NCBI GenBank assembly: GCA_003254925.1 | Contig: QANZ01015150.1 | Span: forward strand, 234,409 to 298,408 | Direction of reading: 5' to 3' | Source of the DNA: Chamaecrista fasciculata | Taxonomy: Eukaryota > Streptophyta > Magnoliopsida > Fabales > Fabaceae | DNA length: 64,000 nt | Shown: in pieces, positions 40,207-56,079 of the stretch | Position numbering within the stretch: the stretch's first letter is position 1 | Layout of the letters: each line of letters begins with the position of its first letter | Notes under the pieces: generated by a model | Databases searched by the model: none | What the model saw: only the letters and a program-made list of their open reading frames with translations | Told to the model about the DNA's origin: nothing | Translations under genes and position numbers: made by a program

Positions 40207-42705
40207 TCATCGTTGAATCAAGTCCAACAAACATATATCACCATGCATGCCACGTCATCACCTGATCTTATTTTAGATGATTTCAAGATTTTATTATCTT
40301 TTTAGTTTACTGCTAGCTTTCCGAATAAAAACAAGTCCTTCTATCAAGCAAGGCTGCTTCTACTAATGCATATATATATATGCAGAACATAAATAAAGCA
40401 GCTATTTTAATTTGTCTTTAATAATAACTCAGTGACTATATGGTTTATAATTAGTCATCTATAATTCTATATAATGCCCGGTGGCTAATGCTTTGAGATT
40501 CAATTTCTAGTTTTTTTTTTTCTCTGAATCAGTTAGTTAAGATTGCAAGGTACCAAATGCATGCCATATACATCGATCAATGGTACTGGCGAGATTAAAC
40601 AGCTTGTAGTATTGTACTGTACGCAGTGCTTCATGTGCTTCAGCTTTAAAGTACGTACATATTTTAACTTGATTGTAACGAGTGTTTCTAAATTCAAAAG
40701 TTTGTCCGAAAAAAAAAAATGATACAGGTCAAAACTTAATAACATGTCTTTTATGGGGTCAAAGAGTACACTAGAGCCCAAAGTTGGAACGAATAAAATA
40801 AAACATAGCCCAGCTGGTGTAGTATTTCGTTTTCTTTAATGAACCTTGTCTTCCGAGAAAAAAAAAAAGGGAGTATATAAAACAGGGCTAGAGCAGACGC
40901 AAATAATAGAGTTATGTGCTGAGGAAGAGTCCGATTCATTGTTGAGGATATAAAAATTTCTATTAACAAATCAATCATTCAAAGTTCAAACCCCCTTTTA
41001 TGGCACTAATTATTATTATACGACAGACTGGGCCTTTATGGATCAGGCCCAAAATCATTATATTATCTTTGTGAAGATTTTCCTTTTAGGTAGAAAATAA
41101 AGATAAATATGACTATTATATAAAACTGAAGTACAGTGGTTGGAGTGTTTGCCATCAATTTCTATTTCAATAAAAATACAACAACGAAATATTCTATCCT
41201 AGCTAGGCATCCAAATTTCCTCATCTTTCTCATAAAGACAAGAAAACAGATGGCTTCAAGAGAGAAGATGAAAATTCAAATCAACAATAGCTCCAAAACT
41301 TGAGGCAATTGTACATGGTGACCCTCGAAAAAAGCCAAAACACAACTCTATTAAACATTCCGTGAAGATCCTTCTTAAACGTGTTTCGCAACAATGATGG
41401 TTAACAAACTGAATAATGATCCAAAAACAACGCACTCTTCTATTATTTTTGTTTCCCCAGAAACCTCCTTGGGTCTTCGTTAATACATACGGTATTTCTG
41501 AAAGCAGATTCGTATAGTAATGTACACAGAAACCATATCTCTTGTCTCAGTTTAATATTTGTGCATGATTAAAAATATTTTTTTCACATATATTCTTACT
41601 GGAGGCAAATATATTCGATCAGCATACTATTGGGCGATGGGTATTAAATATAAGTACATCTCGAAAATTTGAACATGAGTTATCTACTATATACAAATTT
41701 GAGGTGGAGAAACAATGTTGCTTGAGTCAAGGAAAATTGAAGAAAAAAAACAAAAACAGTGGAAAGTGTTGAAGCCAAACAAGTGGTGTGGATGCAATGC
41801 AATAATTAATTCTCGATCCCAACTTTTAAATTTATATACACTAAATGGGTAAGCATTCTTTTGGAATCTCCTTATCTAAATCCGTAGATTTGTTTCCACT
41901 TTTTTCACAAGGTTTTGAAAATAGGGTTACCTTCAACTGCACAAACTTTTTCCTTGATTATATTATTAAAAAGCAGAATCTGTACGTCGACAAATTAAAC
42001 TCAACTCTTTATTATATTATCGTTTTGATCACGTCGACGACAAGAGTTGTCTAATTCCTTTCCAATTTGAATAGCACCACTACAAATCTTGCATAGAGAA
42101 TTATATTAGAGGTCGATAGAGAAGCCTTCGTTTCGTATCAATCAATATTTTCACGCACTTTAATTTGAATCTTTACCCAAAGGCTGAAAAGGTCAAGCGC
42201 ATCCATTCCACACAAATTGTCCTTTTACATATATAATAGAACCGAATCACAGTATTCAATTATTATATTTGCCGTCAATAATATCATAACAGTTAATACT
42301 GTATGGTGAATATTATATTCTTCAACTAGGAGGAATTGAAGAATCTTGATCTTATAGTAATAAATCTACAATATGGCTAGACAGAGATATGAAATCTTGG
42401 TCAAGTCATTTGGATGATCAAGTTAATCAATTAAGAGAGAGGCGTAGGGAGCAAAAAAGATTCAAAAATAGATATTATTATACTTGAGCAAGAGGTTCGT
42501 CAATATAATATTTATAGGCGAAAATAATTGTAACGATTCTAATCATAGGAAGTTCTAGCAACTAGGGTGATCACCCAAATAGACAAATGTGCATGCCATT
42601 AGCTATCTTCTATTACTACATTTGATCAATTTTATGACAAAATAAGCAATTAATCCATGAAATCACATCAAGAAACATTGCATTACTTTTACTCCAACTT
42701 TTTTT
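40207..42705. other. Gene-poor intergenic DNA
   Basis: An AATAAAAA motif near 40325 could be the poly-A signal of the EIN3-like gene. Otherwise I see no coding similarity or clear repeat in about 2.4 kb. Confidence 0.4.
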
Positions 42706-43173
42706 TAAAAAAAATTACACTTTGATACCATGTGGTTTGGTCATATTTTATTTTGGTACTCTGTGGTTTAAAAAGTGACACTTTGGTACTTTATGGTATT
42801 TTCCGTTAACACTTTGGTACCCTTTTGGATGTATTTTGTAATTTTAGCCATAAAAAATTTTGCAAAAATTATATAATTTTTGAAAAATATGACAAAATAT
42901 AATTACAAAACAATCTCAATTTTTTTTATGGTTTTCATTTTAATCCCTAGATAATATGTATCCAGGGACCTATTTGTAATTTTTTGAAAACATTGGGGGT
43001 TAATATGTAATTTTTGCAAAATTTGTTATAGTTAAAATTACAAAATAACTTCAACAGGGTACCAGAGTGTTAACAGAGAATACCACATGATATCAAAGTG
43101 TTATTTTTTAAACCAAGGTAGCAAAGTAAAATATAATCAAACTACAAAGTACCAAAATGTGATTTATTCTTTT
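42706..43173. mobile_element. ~470-bp TIR element ('tacactttggtacc' family)
   Basis: Arms of about 95 bp: 'attacactttgataccatg' at left and its inverse 'agtaccaaaatgtgattta' at right, with 'gttaacactttggtaccc' and inverse inside. Same terminal family as 21574-23801 and the arm at 6085-6175. No clear target duplication. Confidence 0.65.
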
Positions 43174-44560
43174 GTTGGGAGGGGGAGTTACTCGAACTTG
43201 TTACATGTATGTATTGAGATGAGATATTTTTTTTTTTGGATACACATATTGAGATGAGAATGAAAGATGGAAAAACGAAAGGAGAATGCATGACCACAAG
43301 ATATGTTAATTTTTAAAAAAAAAAGTTTATTATTATTAACTTTATAGACGAAAGAGTGTTGTTGTTTCCTTAGCAACTATTTAATATTTTATAGAAAAAT
43401 GTGGGGTCCATGTGTCAGATTTAAGTGGGGGATAGACGACGCGACGATGAATTGATGGGAAGTGGTTCGTGGGCTCACTCACGGAGCTCTCTAGTGTGTC
43501 CTAAAAGTAAATTAAAATAAAAGTTTAGAAATTAGAAGAAGCGTTAGAAAAAAATAAAAGACTATACATAAAGTTATAAACAGTTACAAAAAGTGCGCAA
43601 AATTCCAAATTATTTTATTCACAGTTTGTTCACTTTAAATTTTGTGAAATTTGTTTTTTCTTTATGTAATTCCATGAAAATAATGGGTGTAAAATTACCA
43701 TTCTTCCTAGCCCTTAGATGGACATTTTTATGTCTTAAAATGTGTATTATTATATTATACACATTTCGAGAGCATCTTAATAGTTAGAAAAGATAGTGCT
43801 TTTCCACCCATTTTTCTATATCTTTTTTCTTTTTTCCATAATTGAAGGATGATGATAAATGTGTGGTCAAGATTGGGAAGTTAAGGCTAGGTCCCTAGGC
43901 TATATATATGGATCAATTATTAAAGGTGTAACTCGATTTAATCAATACTAAAAAAATTCCTACAAAAAAACCAATACTAAAAAACTATAGAGGTAAAGTG
44001 TTATTTGGTCCCTCCTTTTTACACTTTGATACTATTTGGTCCCTGTATTTTTGAAATAGATTATTTGATCCCTCATTAATCACAAATATCAACTCGTTAG
44101 TCCAAATAAATTTTGACTAAAAATGGAGTCACCAAAATATTTCCCTAAGCTATATAGTACTTTACCTCAAAACTATATATATATAGATGAAAGTTAATTT
44201 CAAATGGTTTCAATGTTCAACCACCCACAGGATAATTTAAGATTCAGATTTGTCTGTACGCAAACAAAAGCGATAATCCAAACATTAAATATTAAATATA
44301 TACCTAAACTAACGATCGATCATGCACGTTGTGAGTTGTAACAACCTTACCTACTACATGCCTCAGGGTTTCGACTGTCGTGCTAACATCTGCACACTTT
44401 TCGATCAAATCGGGACATGCATCGTGTGTGAGCAGCCAAGTTGCTATTTCTACACTTTAACTAAATTAATATTTGAGATCTCAATCATATTTGGCTCACC
44501 TTTCGTTCATAATAATTATATAGTTGGAGTTTGATTTTTTGTAATGTATAAATACCTATC
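43174..44560. other. AT-rich intergenic DNA
   Basis: No gene seen. 43990-44110 has 'ttatttggtccctcc' and 'tatttggtccctgta' phrases of a degraded foldback arm. Confidence 0.4.
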
Positions 44561-44569
44561 TAAGTGCTC

Positions 44570-44648
44570 TTTGAGCTTAGAGGTATGCCTTGACCCTGTA
44601 CTGGGGGCGTCATCCCCTCGCTTAAATTTTATTCTACAAAAAAAAGTT
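44570..44648 (+). repeat. Non-LTR retroelement 3' end with A tail
   Basis: 'gtactgggggcgtcatccc' followed by 'attttattct' and an A run resembles the 3' end of plant LINE/SINE elements. Short and tentative. Confidence 0.3.
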
Positions 44649-44679
44649 AACATTTGAGATTTGTGCAACAAACACGAAA

Positions 44680-44855
44680 AAGAAAAATCTAATGACTAGA
44701 CAAATCTAAACGAAGACTAACCCCATTTAGATTACAAAAACGAAACGGTCGTGTCCTCCCAACAATGTCGACTCTAGGAATCAAACCTGGATCCTCTCAC
44801 CTAGGGTGTAGCTCGCCAACCACTACACCAAATACTTGTTGGTGCACTTCACCTA
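44680..44855 (-). mobile_element. tRNA-derived SINE
   Basis: The minus strand reads GTGTAGTGGTTGGCGAGC (pol III A-box-like) and then AGGTTTGATTCCTAG (B-box-like) about 35 bp later, the order of a tRNA-derived SINE head, followed by about 110 bp of body. Confidence 0.5.
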
Positions 44856-44859
44856 TAAT

Positions 44860-46830
44860 GCACTATAAATGATCAAAATTACTATAAATTGGGTTGCTAA
44901 AATTACCTCACTTTCTATAATCTTTTCCTCTATTATATATAGAAAAGAGAATAGCTTATATATATATATATTTATATATATTCCCTTTTAGATCCAATCA
45001 GTGTACAATGATCTAGACGCTCTCTTTATATATTACATCAGTACTGGGTCTATCACGAACAATCTAGAGGCTCTCAATTTTCTATTTTTTCTTATTATTC
45101 AGTTTTGTTTTGTTTTTTCCCTCCCGGGGCTACCTTCATTCAGTAGATACAGTAAATGAAGTGAGACGTCAACTTTTTTGGCATCTTTAATTTTCTTGTA
45201 TTACATTATAACTGAGAGTATAATTTTATTTATTTCACTCATACTGTAACAAATCTTCATGTGTTATGGCTCGATTATAACTCTGTTATATATTGGAGCT
45301 TTCATCATATAATATTTTTTATATGTAAATTAAAGTGTGGCTAAATTTATATATATGTTGATTGAGTATTAGATGTGTGAGGACACCTTTGATATGACAA
45401 AAAATGAGAATTATAAAGCGACAAAATTAATTAATTGTGAATATTACAGTATTCTTTACTCTAAATCTTAATCCATGTCTGTTTAATTCTTATGTATAAG
45501 AAATCAAAATAAAAAAAAAATCAAATTAATACGATATGTTTTCAAGCTACAGTTGAAGATGGCTACAGAAAATTACACTGACGCCAAGCGTTTAGTGTTA
45601 TGTCGAAGAATATATTTTCTAGCATGCCATCTTATGAAGGTAAAGTTTTAAAAGTAGACAAATTAAAATAACGCCAAAATTACAGGAAAAATAAAAACCA
45701 CCTCATGCATGAAATAAAAAAGTAACCAAGGTTAGTGACAGTGACGATTGTGGTTGATGAATATTAATCTTGGGTATATAGTGGCATTATTAAATGGTCG
45801 TATACGTAGCCAAGAAGTGGGGTATGCATGAACTAAATTATGCGTTCTCAAAAGTCGTACGAATTGATCATGTGACAATCCTGTTAAAAAAAAAAATGGT
45901 GAGTAGCAGCCAGTATTCAGTATATGGATTATGGACCCCCCCGCTCAGGATTTATTCAACAATTTTAGATTTAACCATAACTAAACTGGATTAATTAGTT
46001 TTACATATTTTATTATACATGTGTCAAATATTTAAATTTTTAAATATCGTTAATAAACATCAAACTTTTAATCCAGCATCAATGTCCTTCATAAATAACT
46101 CTTCCTCTACGGATATCACATGATTCTGTCACCCTCAACTCTTATATTCCAATACTAGTGAATCCAATCCACTAGTACTTTTTTAGATCCATCATAATAT
46201 AGAGTCATAGAAGTAATACACATATATAATACCACCACAATATTCCGATTTTTTTAATAATATTGTTGTCGTAAATGAATAATTTTTTATTTAACATTTA
46301 AAATTTATTTAATTTATATAGTAAACTGTTAATAAGAATAACTAGATAAATATTGAATAGCAACAAAGTTAAAAAAAAAACAACTTAATAAAATTCTTTA
46401 TATGTTTGCTATAAGATTCTTCTAATTAGAAGATCGATTTATATTTTCTTTTTTCTATGATTGGTCATGTAAAAAAAGTTTGTTTAATATTCTCGCTCTA
46501 TCATGAATGGTCATGCATCAAACTTTTGCCACGTCTCAAATATTTATTGAAAATCTTATAACAAACATATAAGAAATTTTATCTAAATCTTTCCCATGAT
46601 TAAATTCAACATAATGATTCACACGCGTATATTTTGACTGGACTGGAACATTTGAGTAATACTCTATGTGGTTCACAATATCTGCTGTAATTTGGTTGAT
46701 GCATACAAACCAAGAAAATGATTAATTCATCTTAAACTTAGAAAAAACTAGGATAAAAAGACTATATTACCCTTATTTATTCTTTCCTATTTTCAAAGGA
46801 TATTTATTATTAAGAGAGACTAGGTAGGGA
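44860..46830. other. AT-rich intergenic DNA
   Basis: No gene or structured repeat recognised in about 2 kb. Confidence 0.4.
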
Positions 46831-46904
46831 TAAAGTTGTAAAAAAATAATTAATGGTTTATTGATTTTGTAAAACATCAGATATTTTGAAATATAGAAAT
46901 CTCT

Positions 46905-47172
46905 AAGGCTCCGTTTGGTAGGCAGGAAATTGGTTTTACAATGTAAAAGGGCACGGATTTCAAGATTTTCATGTGTTTGGTATGGTAATTTGAGCTATGT
47001 AAAGTGGATTACAATGTAAAGGGTTTTACATTACATAGGCCATTTTTCTTTACTTCACATTTCTGATGTAATTCAAGTCTACCTAGGGAATTATGGTACA
47101 ATTCCTAATTTGCCCCTCTCACTCCCATCCCATCTCCTCCCCAAATGGTGAACGGCGGCGGCGGCGGCGGTG
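46905..47172. mobile_element. Possible hAT/PIF-type MITE, cut by an N
   Basis: Starts GGCTCCGTTTGGTAGGCAGG, a typical end of plant hAT- or PIF-type MITEs. It ends in a (CGG)n run at a single N (47173) without the matching inverse end. A diverged 60-bp sequence is present both before it (about 46835-46890) and after it (47174-47240). Confidence 0.45.
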
Positions 47173-47240
47173 NAATAAAATTAATGATAAAAAAATAATT
47201 AATACTCTATTAATTTTATAAAACATCAAATATTTTAGGA

Positions 47241-47760
47241 TAAAAATATTTACAAAAACAAAAAACTTGATCGTAACTTTTTGCTTTAGTAACTTTTTTT
47301 CATAGTAACTTTTTGCTCCAATGACTACACAAATGACCTTCCATAATGAATGCCTACCCACTTTGTAATAAATTCAAAGAACGACAAGAAACACTTATAT
47401 TTATCATGATTTGATATATTAAACGAACTTGATCGTAGAATTGTTTATTTTCTACTCAAGTCTAGCCAAGCCTGGTTTATTTTAAAGAAGTTTGCAAATT
47501 TCCATTTTGTTTCTCATGGACTAAAAGTGAGCGGTACGCCGGTACTATTGTTAAAAAGTACTATTTAATGTTTACTTTTTTTCTATAAGAAATTAAACAG
47601 TTAATTTAGTTAAAAAACAAAAAAAATTCTTTAAAAGTAATACAAAAAACAAAAAATTTAGTCATTTGCATCTTTAATTTGATTTTATACAATAAAAATA
47701 TAGTTTTAAACCAGCTAATAAAACTTTTTAAAAACATTTTCAAAAAGTTAAAATCTGTGA
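47241..47760. other. AT-rich intergenic DNA
   Basis: No feature recognised. Confidence 0.4.
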
Positions 47761-47779
47761 ATTATCATTTTTTATTGAT

Positions 47780-49285
47780 AAATAATTATATTTTATTTCT
47801 ATATTTTATTTCAAATAAAATAAGTGTAACATTTTGGATCACAAGAGTTTATTCTAAATAAACAAATTCTATTTATGGTATACAATTAAGTACTCATACA
47901 ACAGCAACATATGGGAACTAACTTTATTATTATGATTCTCACACACATCTTAACCATTATTTTAAAGAAATCCCTTATGATTATAATTATGATTATTAAA
48001 CATATCTATTTCCATAATTATGATTATCATTTTGAAAAATCCCTTATAATTATGATTATGATTAATACAACTAAAAACACTTTTTTATGATTAAATAATT
48101 AGATTTTATTTCAAACAAAATAAGTGTAATATTTTGGATCACAAGATTTTATTTTAAATAAACAAATCCTTTTTATGGTATATACAAGTACCCATACAAC
48201 AAAATATGAGAACTAACTTTATTATTATGATTCTCACACGTCTTAACCATTATTTTAAAAAATCCCTTATGATTATGATTATAATCATGATTATTAAACA
48301 TAGCTATTTCCATAATAATGATGATGATTATTATTTTTTTGGCCTGAATTATGATTATTATTTTGAAAAATCCCTTATAATTATGATTATGATTAAAACA
48401 ACTAAGAACAGTTTTTTATAATTTGAAAAAAAAACAAAAACAAAATTTTGAAATGTATATAGTTTTTACTTTTTATCAATAAATAATTATATTTCACTTT
48501 AAATAAAATAAGTGAAATATTTTATATCGCAAGAGTTTATTTTTTAAAAAGAGAAACGAAATTCTATTTATTTTATACAAGTTCCCATACAACAAATTCA
48601 GAGAAGTTTTCTCTACTTTTTATTTTTCCAAAAATTAAAGACTTAGGTTGGTAAGCATTATAAAATTATAAAATTGTTGGTATATAAACATTTTGGATCA
48701 CAACTCACAAGAGTTTATTTTAAAATAAACAAATTCTATTTATGGTATACAAGTACCCATACAACAAAATATTAATTATGAGAACTAAATTTATTATTAT
48801 GATTCTCACACATCTTAACCATTATTTTAAAAAATCCCTTATGCTTATGATTATGACTATTAAACATAGCTATTTCCATAATTGTGATTATAATTATTTT
48901 TAAAAATCCCCTATAATTATGATTATGAATTTATGATTATGATTATGATTAAAACAGCTAAGAGCACTTTTTTATAATTTGAAGAAAAAAAACAAAATTT
49001 TGAAAAGTACATTGTTTTTATCAATAAATAATTATATTTCACATCAAATAAAATAAGTGTATTTTAAAACAAGAGTTTATTTGTTTTAAAGAGAAAACGA
49101 AATTCTATTTATTTATTTATTTATTTGGTAAAATTCTATTTATTTTATACAAGTACCCATACAACAAAATCAGAGAAGTTCCTCTACTTGTTTGTTTTTT
49201 CAAAAATTAAAGACGATGAAAACATTTTTAGGTTGGTAAGAATTATAAATTATTATAAAATTATAAAATTGTTGGTATATGGGTA
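47780..49285. repeat. AT-rich tandem repeat with two-part (A+B) units
   Basis: A-type units (about 47780-48090, 48095-48478, 48686-49015) share 'cattttggatcacaa', 'aactaactttattattatga' and 'aaaaatcccttataattat'. B-type units (48479-48685, 49016-49285) share 'cagagaagtt', 'ccaaaaattaaagac' and 'aaaattgttggtatat'. The last two A+B pairs make a dimer of about 590-600 bp. Non-coding. Confidence 0.8.
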
Positions 49286-49380
49286 AGTAGCGAGTTAAAA
49301 TAAAGAGAGTCACGCGCTTACTGGCCCTACTCGCTACGTTCCTTTCACCAAGTCACCCTCACGCTCTCACTAAAACCCAC

Positions 49381-49758
49381 CACGTGTCCAAGGGGACACC
49401 TGGCACCTTTCACTAACCATCAGTTTTTGAGCGTGTACACACGCGCTTTATAACCGCGCGTCTAGTCACACTAGTCCAAAACACTCACTCATGCGTCACA
49501 CTCACCGTCTGGTCCCATTTTCGTTCCAGTGTCTTCCTTCAAGAGCGGGCCCCACATATCCCGAGAAAAGCGCTTATACTTGGCTTCCCTATAATGCTGC
49601 CACGTATATACTCTCTCTCACGTGCTTCCCTCTCTCGCACGTGCGTGCTCTCACTCTGCATTCATTCAATTATATTATGTGTGTGAGAGTGCGTGGACGA
49701 GCTCCACTCAAGTGGCGCCACGTGTATGACAATAGTTCGTGGTTTTCTCTATATATAG
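49381..49758 (+). promoter_or_regulatory. MIPS promoter: four G-boxes and a TATA box
   Basis: Perfect CACGTG palindromes at 49381-49386, 49619-49624, 49638-49643 and 49719-49724; the first and last are in CCACGTGT context, a strong ABRE/G-box core. TATA box CTATATATAG at 49749-49758, about 140 bp before the ATG. G-boxes are known bZIP and bHLH targets, so light, ABA or stress control is plausible but inferred. Confidence 0.7.
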
Positions 49759-49899
49759 GTTCTCTGGCTGCTCCTTAAGATGCATCATCACACACCGATC
49801 CGAAGTTTCAGTAAGAGAAGAGGGTTTTTAGATTAGAGCTAACGTTAGGGAAAGAAAAAACTTTCTTCTCTTTGTTTTTTGATCCCTTCTTCAGAAAAA

Positions 49900-52347
<2,448 letters not shown>

Positions 52348-53597
52348 AGAAGCAAGCAGAAGTGGATCTAGATGGGAGTCATGGGATTCTCAATAACAAA
52401 ATTGATTCCCCATTTCTGTTTACAAATATTTTAATATTTGTCGTATTGCTAATGTAATAGTTGGCAATTGTGTATGTCGTCTTCATTGTCTTTTTATCTT
52501 TTTTTTTGGTTTCGTAGTGTGAGAATGAAGGGCCTTACTCTAGCTCCTTCGGTAAGCTTGCCTGCTGTTTGCTTTTACTTACTAGAAGGCAGGCAACCTT
52601 TTGTATTAAGTAGATGAACATAAATGAAGGCTCTCAATTAATGTGTTTAACTATTATCTCTTCTTTTTGCAATTTCATTGAACTGGGAAATTATAATTGA
52701 ATATGTGTTGCTATAAATTAAAATACTAAAGGAATCAGAATGGTTTTAAGATTCAGCGTACGCATAAGGAAATCGCTACAAGAATCTTACTTTAAACTTT
52801 CGCGTTATCCGAAAGGTGAATATCTCATTTGGTCCACAGATTTATGGGCAGAGTGAGTGAGTGGTCCTTGGTAGTGATCTGTCTTTTAAGTTTTAACACA
52901 TGATGTGGTGTTGTTACCAGAAATAAAGTAAACGAAACCGTTTCATATTTGTGATAAATAACGTTGTCCCCACATTGAGATAGCAACAGTTAGCTAGGGA
53001 CGTGGAATATATGTAATGTAATGTAATGCATTGTATTTGTCTATTTGTATTGGCGTGCAGGACGACGGTTATTAGTGGTTAAAAGAAAACAAGAATGAGG
53101 GACCAGACCATGCATTATAACCAAATCCATCATAATTTGATTTTGATGTGAAATAGTGAGGTGCATTATTATTTAGTGTAGGACGCGACGACATTATTGT
53201 ATGGTACCAACGATGACATAGAACATAAAACACAATATTATTAGTACTAGTGAATATAGTGTGGTGTGAGTGTGTGAGACAGCAGCTTCACCATCGACGA
53301 CGACCATGAATATGATTGATGAGGCTAAAGCCTATCATCATCACTATTATTTCCCGTGTTTCATTGTCAGCCCCACCAAAAAGGGAAAAGCCAAAAACAC
53401 GTATTCAAGCTTATATGCCTTTATGGGCTCCTAACTGACCAGTACAAGTCCATGGTGGGATTTGGATCACGTGCACGTCTTTTCCATTAATGCTGATCGA
53501 TGTGATGTACAGTAACTAGTAATCCAGAGTCATCATTCTCTTAGTAATTGATCTAATTCACGATTATTAATCATTGATCTAATCAACATTTATTAAT
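52348..53597. other. 3' UTR of MIPS and intergenic DNA
   Basis: About 300 bp after the stop is likely 3' UTR. No other gene seen up to the tRNA. Confidence 0.45.
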
Positions 53598-53670
53598 GGG
53601 GATGTAGCTCAGATGGTAGAGCGCTCGCTTAGCATGCGAGAGGTGCGGGGATCGATACCCCGCATCTCCA
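53598..53670 (+). tRNA. tRNA-Ala (anticodon AGC)
   Basis: 73 nt, all arms form. Acceptor GGGGATG pairs with CATCTCC and contains the G3:U70 wobble pair that identifies alanine tRNAs. The anticodon stem-loop is CTCGCTTAGCATGCGAG, anticodon AGC. T arm GCGGGGATCGATACCCCGC. No intron, no encoded CCA, as normal for nuclear tRNAs. A TTTT pol III stop lies at 53675-53678. Adds alanine at GCU (and wobble GCC) codons. Confidence 0.97.
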
Positions 53671-53674
53671 TTCC

Positions 53675-53678
53675 TTTT
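53675..53678 (+). terminator. Pol III T-run after tRNA-Ala
   Basis: TTTT five bases after the tRNA end; a longer T run follows at about 53689. Confidence 0.7.
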
Positions 53679-53791
53679 AGTTTTAGATTTTTTGCAGTTT
53701 TTAATTTTTAGTTCGCCAACATCTCTGCGCTTGCAATCCTTTTTTTTTTCTCAAAAACAAAAAAGTTTTCCTTGTTCGTTTATTTTCCTTT

Positions 53792-54359
53792 GGCTTAAAA
53801 GCATTTTTAGTCCTTTAACTTTCGCAAAGGTCTCAACGTGGTCTCTTAACTATTTTTAATGCAATTTTGGTCTCCTAACTTTTGAAAACATCTCAATTCA
53901 GTCCCCTAACTTGTTTTGTTGCAATTTTGGTCCCTTAACTTTTGAAAATGTCTCATCGTTAGTCCCAAATGCACTTCCATCCATTATCTGCCGTTAGTGC
54001 TGATCTGGTAGGTTGAGTTGGCTTGATGTAACAAATATGGGTGAAGTAGATTAAAAAGGACCATTATGCAACAAATTACAATACTTTGAAAATGAATCAA
54101 CTAAGACTTAGTTGAACAAAAAGAAAAAACTCAAAATGTTGCATAATAGTCATTTTTTAATCCACTTCATCCATATTTGTCACATCACTAGCCAACTCAG
54201 CCTGTCAGATCAGCACTAATGGCAGATAATGGATGGAAGTGTAGTTAGGACTAACGGTGAAATGTTTCAAAAGTTAAGGGACCAGAATTGCAACAAAAAA
54301 AATTAAGAAACCAAATTGAGACCTTTGCGAAAGTTAGGGGACCAAAATGCACTTAAGCC
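53792..54359. mobile_element. 568-bp MULE-like foldback, perfect TSD TTTTCCTTT
   Basis: Ends GGCTTAAAAGCATTTTTAGT and the inverse ACCAAAATGCACTTAAGCC; arms of about 240 bp. Both flanks read TTTTCCTTT (53783-53791 and 54360-54368). Non-coding. It lies 121 bp after the tRNA. Confidence 0.92.
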
Positions 54360-54368
54360 TTTTCCTTT

Positions 54369-55692
54369 TCTTTCTAATTTCCTAAAATTGGATTGAATCT
54401 ACCACACTGTGTGTACTGGTACTGCGTAGTGTTAAATATCCAAGCTTCATTCGTACTTGATGCAACTGCAGGAAATTAGAAAGAAAAGGAACTTTTGTTT
54501 TGAAGATCAAGCTTGATATTTTGGTGTTAGAGATATTTTGGTGTAAAGAAAAGTGGGGATCATATGATGATTTGGAATTAGTGGTGAATTTTGGGGGCAC
54601 CACGTCGCTGCAACAATAGCTTTCAGATGTGCTCAATCGCCACAAAACCCCAAATGAGTCGGTTTCAGGTATTAGTTATAATGGGATATATGTCATATAT
54701 GCACCATTGTCATTTGTCAATCTCCAAATTAAAGCCAAATCTCTCACCAATTCTGGCATTCATTTTCATTTGCTGGTCCTAAGCACCTTTGGTTAATTCC
54801 GTAAAGTTTGCCTTTATCAGTGGATTCACAATCACAGGTATGGGTGGAAACTGAGGGAAAAAAATAATTCATAAGAGATCCCTATCATTTCTTATAATTT
54901 TATGCTGCCGACTGCCATTTATTAGATTTTTCTTTCTTTAATTTGAGTTATATGAAGATTTATGTTAATAAGCCATAGAAATAGAATAAAACGTCTCTTA
55001 ACAAATAGATGCTTGATTCATGGGTTCACCAAACCTAGCATTAAACTCTATACAGTAGACATCATCTTTTGGTAGTGAAAACGAGGATAAAAGGTAACCT
55101 ACGGCTTCGAAATCAATGGTTAGGCCCGTGAAGCCCACGTAAAAGGTTGGGCCTGGGATATGTAATAAGAATATCTTAAATCATGCCTTGTTGTACCCGT
55201 TCTCTTTTCTTTTGTTGTTATCTTCTCTTCGATCCTTTTAAATATGTTAGAGGACAAGAGTTTTTTTACATCTTGGTCAGAAGAAGACAGTCTTATAGTT
55301 ATGTAGAAAGGAGATTTGTAGATGTCTTCTCATCATATGTAACTTTTGTTTTTATTTGACTTTGTTGTCTTAGATCTTGATCTGCAAGATTTGTAGATAT
55401 TTAAGATTAAACTAACAAAATGACTATTTTTTTTTAATTGTATTATTAGGTGAATAAATTTAATAACTTTATATTTCAAAGTACTAAATTAAAAAAAAAT
55501 CAACATCTTTCAAAAACTAAATGTAATTCTATAATATAGTTATGAATATCCATAACTTCGAGAACTCTCAAATGCACTCTATAACTTCAGATTGGTTATT
55601 AAACTTGAAATCATACTAGAGTCTTTGTAACTTATTATTGTAGGTTACCTTTTTGTAACCGTATAAATAGTGTGTGTACAATAGTTGAAGAT
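54369..55692. other. Intergenic DNA before the CACTA element
   Basis: No gene recognised. Short open frames here have no similarity I know. Confidence 0.4.
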
Positions 55693-56079
55693 CACTACAG
55701 CATTTTTGGCTTTTTGCAACACTTTTTAAGGTAACACAGAAAAAAGAGTTGCAGTTGCAAGAACATGATACATACGGCAACACTTTTCCAGTGTTGCGAG
55801 AATTTTTAGAAAATTATGCAGTTTAAGCAACATATATTTGTAACACGGATAAAAGTGTTGCACATTCTTTTATTTACAACAAAATTGCAACAGTTTTGGT
55901 TAGACTTTTATATTAGGCAACAGTTTTTTTGCAAGTTTTATAAAATGTTACCAAAATATCTGAAAATTTTTAGGATTGACTCTCCCCTATGTGATTTATG
56001 TATATGCCCCCCCCCCCCAAAAAAAAAACATGTTTAATTAAAGTCATTGGGCAAAATTAATAAATGTCCATTAGATTTC

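Noticed and set aside
44322..44534. 70-codon Cys-containing ORF as a small secreted protein
   Set aside because: No signal peptide pattern or regular Cys spacing; adjacent to non-LTR debris.
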